Below, one piece after another: positions 57,545 to 64,000 of a stretch of DNA of 64,000 bases. Under the pieces are notes generated by a model. It was not told where the DNA came from. It did no database searches and saw only the letters and a list, made by a program, of their open reading frames with translations. The position numbers and the translations under genes were made by a program. The number at the start of each line of letters is the position of its first letter. The first letter of the stretch is position 1. Location: NCBI GenBank assembly GCA_039725955.1, contig CP091033.1, positions 2,046,001 to 2,110,000 of the forward strand, read 5' to 3'. Source of the DNA: Sinorhizobium sp. B11. GTDB taxonomy: Bacteria > Pseudomonadota > Alphaproteobacteria > Rhizobiales > Rhizobiaceae.

Positions 57545-59500
57545 TCAGGGAAGACCAGCAAGTTGCAGGCCTTTTATCAACGGATCCGTGAATGACGGAT
57601 CGCGATCGGGGACGAAATGACGGATCTCTTCACTGCGGAAATCAGGGAAGCTTTCCAAAACGACGCGGGCGTAGTTCTTGGCTTTCGTGGCATCGCCCGC
57701 CATGGCGTGCGCTGCTGCAAGCAGGCGGGCCGTTGCTAGTTTTGACTTCACCGGCTCCAGCGCGTCGATCGCCTTTTCATATTCTTCGCGCATGAAGTGG
57801 ATGCCGCCGAGGTTCCAGTAATAATAGTCCGGCGGCAGCGGGTTTAGCTTGAAGGCCGCGCGGCTGAGCTCGAGCGCCCGATCGAAATCGCCGTCATGGG
57901 AAAGCGCATCGGAGAAGTCCGCCAGAATATCGGCATCGTTGGGATTGAGATCCTGGGCTTGCTGGAAGGAATCAAGACTTTCTTCGAAACGGCGTCGGTA
58001 GAGTGCCACGAAGCCAAGTTCACGGAAGGCGCGGCCGCTGTTCGGGTCGGTTTGCCGCGCCATCCTTGCAGCGCTGTAGGCTTCGTCCAGCAGGTCCCGG
58101 TCGCGCATCCCGCGGATTAGCCATTCCATGCCGAGCGCACGTGACATGCCGGCATGAGCCGGCGAGAAATGTTCGTACCGGCTGAGCGCCGACTTGAACC
58201 ATTTACGCGCCTGGCGCAGGTGCTGCAGGTCTGTCTGTGAAATTAGACGCTTGCCCTCCAGATAGAGGCGGTAGGCGGACGCCGGTACGTCGCCGAGCGG
58301 CATCGCCAGTTCATAACGCTCGATCGTATCGGCAAGCGTCATGACGATGCGTCGGGTGAGCTGGCTGAACGCCTCGCTGATCTTCTGCATCGCAAAAGGA
58401 ATTTCGACTGCCCAGAGCACTTCGGAGGTCGCCGTGCGCGTCAGCCGGCAGGTTGCGTAGACGTCTTCGTCTCTGTTCTGGATCGTCACATAAACGGCGT
58501 AGTCGAAGGACAGGTCGAGGGGGCCGACGGTCGAGCGCGCCGGATCGAGCGCCCGGCTCAGCATTTCCAGACTCGTATGAGCCGCAATCACCTTGAAGCC
58601 GCGCTGCTGACTCAGTCCGATCGTAACATCTTCGAGCAGCGCCCGGCCAACACGTTCCATCAGCGGATCAGTGAGGATGCTTTCGGGAGGCAGAATGACG
58701 ATGCGCGGCTGGCCTGTCGGATCGATCAGCAATTCCGACGCCGAACGCGGATGTTCGGCTGCCGCCGGCTGGGCAGCCGACAAGATACCCAGTTCGCGGG
58801 CGAGCGCTGTTGTGGTTTCGTCCGGCTCAATATCAAAATCATCTTTGAGCTGGCTGCGATATCTCAGATAGGCCTGACGCGCTGCCGGCAGGTCGTTCAT
58901 ACGGGCATGGGCCCGCATCAGTGCCCGGCACGCGACCTCGTTGGCGGGGTCAAGCTCGATCAGGCGCTTGGCAAAAGCGATGCGCTCCTCGTCCGACCAC
59001 TCACCTTGATTTTCCAGAATACGGGCAAGATGCGCCGAACGCGCTTCGTCGACGCGCTGCCGCTCGAAGGTTAACCAGTCCTCGGCACCCTGTGTCGGGG
59101 ACTTGACGCTTTCAAGCAGCTCACCGAGCAGGATACCGCTTTGATCCGGTTCCAGCATATCCTTCTGCTTGAGGATATTGAGGTCGATCTCCCAGCCGGG
59201 CGCAAGGCCAAGATGGGTGCGCGTGGCAATGAGCAGTGGCGGCAGTCCCTCCGGAATGCTTTGCTCGATGCGCGACAGAAGTTGGCGGAGGCTGCCGGCT
59301 CGTTTTTCAGGAAGCTCGGATTGCCAGAGCTGGCATCGAATGGTTTCTCGGTCGACCAACGGCTCCGACGACAGCGCTAACATTGCCAAGAGGAAGTAGG
59401 ACTTTTCGGGCAAAGGAAGCTCGGTCCCGGCTGCCAGCAATCGCGGCCTGCCGAGCAGACATAATCTGTTCGCTTTCACTTCCCCGGTTGACCCGTCCAT
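57545..59500 (-). CDS. SARP/BTAD-type regulator with TolB-like and TPR domains
   Basis: Large cytoplasmic regulator of 651 aa. Residues up to about 90 form a winged helix resembling OmpR/SARP (NRLCLLGRPRLLAAGTELPLPEKSYFLLAMLALS). A bacterial transcriptional activation domain follows to about 240 (GEWSDEERIAFAKRLIELDPANEVACRALMRAHARMNDLPAARQAYLRYRSQLKDDFDIEPDETT). A TolB N-terminus-like domain near 265-390 (IVILPPESILTDPLMERVGRALLEDVTIGLSQ) and about four TPR units (SGRAFRELGFVALYRRRFEESLDSFQQAQDLNPND) complete it. I use the ATG at 59500 with AAGGTG upstream; TTG at 59518 is possible. It lies 102 nt upstream of the peptide gene and likely activates the TfuA-YcaO cluster. Confidence 0.9.
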   Translation of the reverse strand: MDGSTGEVKANRLCLLGRPRLLAAGTELPLPEKSYFLLAMLALSSEPLVDRETIRCQLWQSELPEKRAGSLRQLLSRIEQSIPEGLPPLLIATRTHLGLAPGWEIDLNILKQKDMLEPDQSGILLGELLESVKSPTQGAEDWLTFERQRVDEARSAHLARILENQGEWSDEERIAFAKRLIELDPANEVACRALMRAHARMNDLPAARQAYLRYRSQLKDDFDIEPDETTTALARELGILSAAQPAAAEHPRSASELLIDPTGQPRIVILPPESILTDPLMERVGRALLEDVTIGLSQQRGFKVIAAHTSLEMLSRALDPARSTVGPLDLSFDYAVYVTIQNRDEDVYATCRLTRTATSEVLWAVEIPFAMQKISEAFSQLTRRIVMTLADTIERYELAMPLGDVPASAYRLYLEGKRLISQTDLQHLRQARKWFKSALSRYEHFSPAHAGMSRALGMEWLIRGMRDRDLLDEAYSAARMARQTDPNSGRAFRELGFVALYRRRFEESLDSFQQAQDLNPNDADILADFSDALSHDGDFDRALELSRAAFKLNPLPPDYYYWNLGGIHFMREEYEKAIDALEPVKSKLATARLLAAAHAMAGDATKAKNYARVVLESFPDFRSEEIRHFVPDRDPSFTDPLIKGLQLAGLP

Positions 59501-59749
59501 CACGGTTCTCACCTTCAAAAGCCGGAACGCCTGAAACAGACCGGCCGATCACCTGATGTTAGAGTGAATAGCGAGCAACTGGAAGCGCTTTTGCTTCGCC
59601 CGAGCAAGATTTTCATCGAATATTTACGCTCCGGCCGGTGTCTGGCTCCCAACAGACTTTACGAATACTGCATATGGGCATGAGACAGCGTCTCATATCG
59701 GTGCATCGTCCAGCCGTGCGCATCGCCGCTACGCCCACGTTTCGTCAAG

Positions 59750-60271
59750 TCCCGCCGCTCTGGTGACATTGAACAAGGCGCGGTTTCCCCCGCGATAAAA
59801 CTTGCCAGCGGAAACGTGCCATTCATGACAGATCGATCAGGTAGCAGACCCCGGTTCGTAGAGGTCCGATCCGAACAGTCGGCCGAGATCGTCGACATTT
59901 GCGGCATTGCCGGGCCGTAGCTTTGTGCCGTAGCGGCGGACAAGCCGGCGGGCATGAGCATCCGCCAGAAACAGATAGCCGGGCTTGAGCTTGACGACCT
60001 CGTCCTCATAGCCCCTGCACTGGAAAATCCCCGCCCGGCAGAGGCGCCGAAGTAGGCTGTCGCTTTTATAGGCCGGCTTACGGATGCCGTCTCGAGGGCG
60101 CGGGAGGCGACGCGTGATTATGTCGTGACGGCCGAGGGCAAGGCGGGAGAGGTCCCGCGAGATGTCTACGGCGGCTAGCTCACCACCTACCAGCATCTTT
60201 CCGAACATCGGCTGGAGAGGATCGACGAAGGATCGGCGTCAAGGGGCAGGCCGTGGACGGCGGGCAGGCAC
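59750..60271. pseudogene. glpD remnant split by an internal inversion
   Basis: Decayed fragment of the C-terminal third of glpD. On the minus strand, 60042 down to about 59750 encodes GYEDEVVKLKPGYLFLADAHARRLVRRYGTK and NAANVDDLGRLFGSDLYE, then, after frameshifts, YLID and EWHVSAGK, matching GlpD residues of roughly 395-490. On the plus strand, about 60062-60271 encodes SRAREATRDYVVTAEGKAGE, a stop codon, LTTYQHLSEHRLERI and GRPWTAG, matching the residues just before these. Flipping 60043-60271 would restore one continuous minus-strand order. A 5-bp inverted pair CGAAG/CTTCG lies at the breakpoints. The first two thirds of the gene are absent. Confidence 0.85.
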
Positions 60272-60291
60272 GCTTCGACTGGTGCGCGAGA

Positions 60292-61104
60292 TCAATCCCA
60301 CTTCGGACCCCAGTCTGGGTCGACGACGCGGTGATTGCGGTCGATCGTCTCAATGCGGGCGATTTCCTCGGCAGAAAGCCTGATCGAACTTGCCTTGAAG
60401 TTCGAGCGAATGCGCTCCGGCCGACCCGATGTCGGGATGGTGCAATAGCCCTTGGCAAGTTCGAAGGCGATCGCCACCTGTTCCGGTGTGGCATCGTATT
60501 GTTCACCGATTGCGCGCAGCACCGGTTCGTCGGATAGAAGGCCACGGGCGATCGGCAGATAGCATGTAACGAGGATTTCCTTTTCCCGGCAATAGTTTGC
60601 GAGCTTCTTGTTCTGCAGGATCGGGTTAAGCTCGAACTGGTTGTTGGCGACCTTTCCCTTGCCGAGCAGGGCTTCGGTTTCTTCGAGAAGGGCGATCGTG
60701 AAATTCGAGACGCCGATCAGCTTCGTCAGGCCGCGGGCCTGCGCCTCGGCGATCTGGGTTATGTAGACCTCGAGCGGAATGCGGCCGTTGGGCGATGGCC
60801 AGTGGATCAGCGTCAGGTCCACCTGATCGACCTTCAGCGCTTCAAGGCTCTTTTCCAGCGACGGGACGAGCGCCCCGGGGCCGAAATTATCGGTCGAAAT
60901 CTTCGTCGTCAGGAAAAACTCGTCTCGACCAAGGCCCGAACGGCGCAGCGCTTCGCCGACTTCGAATTCGGTGTCATAGGTCTGCGCAGTATCCAGGTGC
61001 CGATAGCCGGTTTCGAGCGCGCACAGGATTGCATCGATACCCTCCTTGCCGTTGCGCCCAAACGTGCCAAATCCCATCAACGGAATAACATCATGTTTTT
61101 GCAA
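60292..61104 (-). CDS. Aldo/keto reductase (2,5-diketo-D-gluconate reductase-like)
   Basis: NADPH-dependent reductase of 270 aa. The catalytic tetrad is present: Asp and Tyr in HLDTAQTYDTE, Lys in TTKIS and His in LTLIHWPSPNG. The cofactor-binding LIGVSNF and IPTSGRPERIRSN are typical of DkgA/DkgB. I prefer a TTG start at 61104 preceded by GGAGG at 7 nt; another TTG at 61119 has a poorer site. It lies alone between the glpD remnant and the nad operon. The substrate is probably a keto-sugar acid or aldehyde. Confidence 0.88.
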   Translation of the reverse strand: MQKHDVIPLMGFGTFGRNGKEGIDAILCALETGYRHLDTAQTYDTEFEVGEALRRSGLGRDEFFLTTKISTDNFGPGALVPSLEKSLEALKVDQVDLTLIHWPSPNGRIPLEVYITQIAEAQARGLTKLIGVSNFTIALLEETEALLGKGKVANNQFELNPILQNKKLANYCREKEILVTCYLPIARGLLSDEPVLRAIGEQYDATPEQVAIAFELAKGYCTIPTSGRPERIRSNFKASSIRLSAEEIARIETIDRNHRVVDPDWGPKWD

Positions 61105-61318
61105 ATCTATTTCCTCCAATTCGCCTCACTCCTCCAGCGGGCTCACGAAGCTTTGCAATAGGCCGGGGCTGTGTCCAGCGAAAAACGCTGATGGATTTCG
61201 GGGAAGTCCTGACAACGGTTCGGAGACAACACGGGCGCAAATTCGCACTGATGGCAGCCGGCCGGAACCGGCTACCAGATCATCCTCACGGTTTCAGATC
61301 CTGGAAAGCTGAGCGCTC

Positions 61319-62218
61319 CTAGAATGCCTGGGCAACCCGGCGCAGGGGTATCGCGCTTTCGGCAGTGGCTTCGACAAAATCGAGGCCGATATCAAGAACC
61401 GGGGCGCTGTGGGTCAGCCAGCCGACCGAGATCAGGTCGACGCCAGAGGCGGCAATGGCCGGTGCCGTTGCCGGTGTGACGCGGCCGGAGGCCTCGGTGA
61501 TCGCCCGACCGGCGACGATCCTGACGGCCTCGCGCAGCTGATCAGGCGTCATATTGTCGAGGAGGACGGCATCGACCCCCTCGCCCATTGCCTCGTGCAG
61601 CTGGTCGAGCGTATCGACCTCCACTTCTATCTTGACCATATGGCCGACACCGGCCTTGGCGCGGCGAATGGCTTCCGAAACGCTGCCGGCAATGGCGACG
61701 TGATTGTCCTTGATCAGCACGGCGTCGTGGAGCGCAAAGCGGTGGTTCATACCGCCGCCGGCCCGCACGGCATATTTTTCGAGCGCTCTCAGACCTGGTG
61801 TCGTCTTGCGGGTGCAGACGACCGAGGCTTTCGTGTCGCGGATCGCTGTGACGATGCCGGCCGTCACCGAGGCGATGCCCGAGAGATGGCCGAGGAAATT
61901 CAGGGCAGTGCGTTCGCCCGTCAAAAGGCCGCGCGACGGCCCTTCAATGGTGGCAATCACGCTGCCCGGTTCCACGGCCGCACCATCGGGCAGATGCCGG
62001 CGAAGCATAATGGCGGGATCAACGAGCTGGAAGGCAAGCTCTGCGGCATCGAGACCGGCGACCACACCCGGCTGGCGGGCGGCCATGACGACTGTCGAGC
62101 GATGATCGAAGGGGATGACGGCCGCAGAGGTGATATCGCCGGCAAGGCCGAGGTCTTCTGCGAGGGCTGCGCGCACCAGCGGCTCGACAATGACGCGCGG
62201 AAGGGAAGCGAGGTTCAT
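61319..62218 (-). CDS. nadC: Nicotinate-nucleotide pyrophosphorylase (quinolinate phosphoribosyltransferase)
   Basis: Enzyme of 299 aa making nicotinate mononucleotide from quinolinate and PRPP, third step of de novo NAD synthesis. Typical motifs are LAEDLGLAGDITSAAVIP, ERTALNFLGHLSGIAS, CTRKTTPGLRALEKYAVRAGGGMNHRF, LIKDNHVAIAG, EVEVDTLDQLHEA and LLDNMTPDQLREAV. The ATG at 62218 lies 1 nt after the nadB stop, with GGAG upstream; the in-frame extension to 62281 overlaps nadB and is rejected. Last gene of the nadA-nadB-nadC operon. Confidence 0.96.
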   Translation of the reverse strand: MNLASLPRVIVEPLVRAALAEDLGLAGDITSAAVIPFDHRSTVVMAARQPGVVAGLDAAELAFQLVDPAIMLRRHLPDGAAVEPGSVIATIEGPSRGLLTGERTALNFLGHLSGIASVTAGIVTAIRDTKASVVCTRKTTPGLRALEKYAVRAGGGMNHRFALHDAVLIKDNHVAIAGSVSEAIRRAKAGVGHMVKIEVEVDTLDQLHEAMGEGVDAVLLDNMTPDQLREAVRIVAGRAITEASGRVTPATAPAIAASGVDLISVGWLTHSAPVLDIGLDFVEATAESAIPLRRVAQAF

Positions 62219-62219
62219 C

Positions 62220-63764
62220 TCAGGCACTCCTTGCAAGGGGATGGGAGGCGGTCGCCCGGGCAATTTCCAAGGCATCGGCAAGTGTCAACTTGTGCCGCAC
62301 GGCTTCCGCCCGTTTCAGCGGGAAATCCGTGCGGGCATGCGCCCCGCGCGATTCCGCCCGAAGGCTGGCGAAGACGGCAATCAGCAGCGCGACGACCGCC
62401 GGATCCGAGGCCGGCCCGTCGTTTTCTGCGAGCGGCAGCAGGCTTGCGACGGCGCCATGGATGGCGCCCGCATTGCGCAGTACGGTGAGATGGCGTGAGA
62501 CGATTGGCCTGACAAGCGAAGGGTCGGTTGCCGCAGGCAGCATCCCTGTAATCTCGGCTGTCGAGGATTTTGCAACCGGGGTCGCAAGAATGTCGCGCGC
62601 CGCCCGCATGCCCATGATGGCTGCTTCCAGCAGAGAATTGCTGGCGAGCCGGTTCGCCCCGTGCAGGCCGGTGGAGGCGGCTTCGCCCACAACCCAGAGC
62701 CCGGCGAATGAGCTGCGACCGACGGCATCGGTTGCAACTCCGCCCATGTGATAGTGGACGGCAGGCCGCACCGGGATCGGCTGGGACGCGGCATCGATGC
62801 CAGCCTCCCGGCAGAGTGCGTCGATAACCGGAAAACGCGTGGCGAAACGATCGCCAAGGGCTCTACGCGCGTCGAGAAACACTTTGCCGCCACGGGCGAG
62901 TTCGGCACTGATGGCGCGGGCCACGACATCGCGCGGCGCAAGTTCCGCACCGGCAATGCCGGCCATGAAGCGTTCGCCATGCTCATTGATGAGTACCGCA
63001 CCTTCGCCGCGGACTGCTTCGCTGACGAGCGCCAGGGGACGGCGGCGGGAATCGAGCGCCGTCGGATGGAATTGCACGAATTCCATGTCGGCAAGCTCAG
63101 CCCCGGCGCGGGCTGCAAGCATGATGCCCTGCCCGAAATTGCCGGTCGGATTGGTTGTCGCTTCATAGAGACCGCCAATGCCGCCGGTGGCGAGTACGAT
63201 GCGCCGTGTCGGCAGAATAGTGGCGCCATTTTCGCCGACGCAGAGGAGGCCGATGACGCCGTCCTCATCCGTCAGGATGCGGCGCGCCTCCAACCCCTCG
63301 AGCACTGTAATGGAGGGTGTGGAGATGACGGCTTCGACCAGCGCACGAACAATCGCCGCACCCGAGCCGTCACCTTGCGCATGCACGATGCGGCGGCGGC
63401 TATGGGCAGCCTCCAGCCCGAGCGAAAAGCTGCCATCTCCCGCCTTGTCAAAACGGACCCCCGCCCGTTCCAGTGCGGTGATCGCAGCCGGCGCCTCAGC
63501 GACGATGCCGGCAACAATGGCGGGGTCGCAGAGCCCGTCACCGGCAGCAAGCGTATCGGCCAGATGCAGTTCGGCATTGTCATCGGCGCCGAGCGCGGCG
63601 GCTATGCCGCCCTGGGCCCAGGCGCTCGACGTTTCAGCGCCGAGAGCAGCGCGAGTGACAATGACAACGGGCTCGGGCGCAAGCGTCAGCGCCGTCATCA
63701 GTCCGGCAAGGCCGCTGCCGACTATGACGGGGCGGCCTGCAAGTTGGTCGGCAATATCGCTCAT
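62220..63764 (-). CDS. nadB: L-aspartate oxidase
   Basis: Flavoprotein of 514 aa oxidising L-aspartate to iminoaspartate, first step of de novo NAD synthesis. The FAD motif VIVGSGLAGLMTAL is near 14-27, SSAWAQGGIAAALG near 46-59, the succinate-dehydrogenase-like catalytic region ELADMEFVQFHPTAL and VHYHMGGVATDAVGR, and the C-terminal FAD loop GEAASTGLHGANRLASNSLLEAAIMG. Its start overlaps the nadA stop by 4 nt (ATGA). It is shorter at the C-terminus than E. coli NadB. Confidence 0.96.
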   Translation of the reverse strand: MSDIADQLAGRPVIVGSGLAGLMTALTLAPEPVVIVTRAALGAETSSAWAQGGIAAALGADDNAELHLADTLAAGDGLCDPAIVAGIVAEAPAAITALERAGVRFDKAGDGSFSLGLEAAHSRRRIVHAQGDGSGAAIVRALVEAVISTPSITVLEGLEARRILTDEDGVIGLLCVGENGATILPTRRIVLATGGIGGLYEATTNPTGNFGQGIMLAARAGAELADMEFVQFHPTALDSRRRPLALVSEAVRGEGAVLINEHGERFMAGIAGAELAPRDVVARAISAELARGGKVFLDARRALGDRFATRFPVIDALCREAGIDAASQPIPVRPAVHYHMGGVATDAVGRSSFAGLWVVGEAASTGLHGANRLASNSLLEAAIMGMRAARDILATPVAKSSTAEITGMLPAATDPSLVRPIVSRHLTVLRNAGAIHGAVASLLPLAENDGPASDPAVVALLIAVFASLRAESRGAHARTDFPLKRAEAVRHKLTLADALEIARATASHPLARSA

Positions 63765-64000
63765 ATCGACAGCATCCTCTCGACAGCGCGGCGAGCTGCG
63801 ACGGCAATCGCCGGATCGACCGTCACTTCATGGCGGTTCTCTTCGAGAGCCGCGCGAATGTTGGAAAGCGTGATGCGCTTCATATGCGGGCAGAGATTGC
63901 AGGGCCGGATGAACTCGACATCAGGATGATGCACGGCGACATTGTCACTCATCGAGCATTCGGTCAGCAGCACGACGCGGGCGGGCTTCTTTTCGCCGAC
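63761..64000 (-). CDS. nadA: Quinolinate synthase, C-terminal part (runs off window)
   Basis: Last 79 residues of the [4Fe-4S] enzyme that condenses iminoaspartate with dihydroxyacetone phosphate. Visible are VVLLTECSMSDNVAVHHPDVEFIRPCNLCPHMKRITLSNIRAAL, with cluster-ligand cysteines in TECSMSDN and NLCPHMK, both conserved in NadA. The gene extends past base 64000. It overlaps nadB by 4 nt and would be the first gene of the nadABC operon. Confidence 0.95.
   Translation of the reverse strand, partial: VGEKKPARVVLLTECSMSDNVAVHHPDVEFIRPCNLCPHMKRITLSNIRAALEENRHEVTVDPAIAVAARRAVERMLSI

Noticed and set aside
60253..60537. 94-codon plus-strand ORF opposite the aldo/keto reductase
   Set aside because: Antisense shadow of a gene with a complete catalytic tetrad; it begins inside the glpD remnant.
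61256..61273. AGCCGG/CCGGCT hairpin after nadC
   Set aside because: Only 6 bp, no T-run, and GC-rich inverted repeats of this size occur by chance in this genome.
1..64000. Search for tRNA, rRNA, CRISPR arrays, insertion sequences and phage genes
   Set aside because: No cloverleaf, rRNA-like stretch, regularly spaced repeats, transposase motifs or integrase were recognised by eye.

Overview
The window looks like part of a large repABC plasmid or chromid of a Rhizobium-group alphaproteobacterium (R. etli / R. leguminosarum type). The basis is a complete repABC module with parS sites and an antisense RNA gene, GC-rich coding with many ABC uptake operons, rhizobial-type glp and fuc catabolic operons, and a nadABC operon, which R. 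etli-type chromids are known to carry. No rRNA, tRNA, CRISPR array or insertion sequence was recognised.

Layout. (1) 1-5.0 kb, minus strand: glycerol operon glpR-glpD-glpS-glpT-glpP, running off the left edge. (2) 5.2-6.2 kb: a short FtsZ paralogue without C-terminal tail. (3) 6.4-17.8 kb, minus: a nine-gene, tightly coupled polyol/sugar operon (binding protein, ATPase, permease, SorC regulator, aldo/keto reductase, GlpD-like dehydrogenase, class I aldolase, FGGY kinase, GMC oxidoreductase) with a perfect 16-bp palindrome upstream. (4) 18-24 kb: amine oxidase, CPA1 antiporter, amino-acid binding protein, GGDEF-EAL protein. (5) 24.2-30.3 kb: hydroxamate-siderophore operon (receptor, binding protein, fused permease, no ATPase) with a divergent LysR gene. 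(6) 31.5-37.6 kb: phosphoesterase plus a complete Ugp/Mal-type ABC importer and a LacI regulator. (7) 37.7-45.3 kb: fatty acid hydroxylase-type protein, small proteins (one RMF/CrpP-like), dienelactone hydrolase, L,D-transpeptidase and two polysaccharide genes. (8) 45.6-49.5 kb, minus: repA-repD-repB-ctRNA-repC. (9) 50.2-54.3 kb: L-fuconate catabolism (dehydratase, SDR, lactonase) with a divergent IclR regulator. (10) 54.5-59.5 kb: XRE regulator and a compact TfuA-YcaO cluster in which a BTAD/TolB-like/TPR regulator, a 47-residue peptide, YcaO, TfuA and an 88-residue protein follow each other. (11) 59.7-60.3 kb: a decayed glpD remnant split by an internal inversion. (12) 60.3-64 kb: aldo/keto reductase and nadC-nadB-nadA, with nadA running off the right edge.

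The most interesting system is the TfuA-YcaO cluster. YcaO/TfuA pairs install backbone thioamides or azolines on peptides and proteins, and a 47-codon gene with a strong ribosome site sits 12 nt upstream of YcaO, with its stop codon overlapping the YcaO ribosome site. It looks like an undescribed rhizobial RiPP locus controlled by a SARP-like regulator. Other notable points are the asymmetric ATP sites predicted for GlpS/GlpT, the repD gene carrying both parS sites, and the clean inversion inside the glpD remnant.

All assignments come from reading sequence and translations only; no database search was made.
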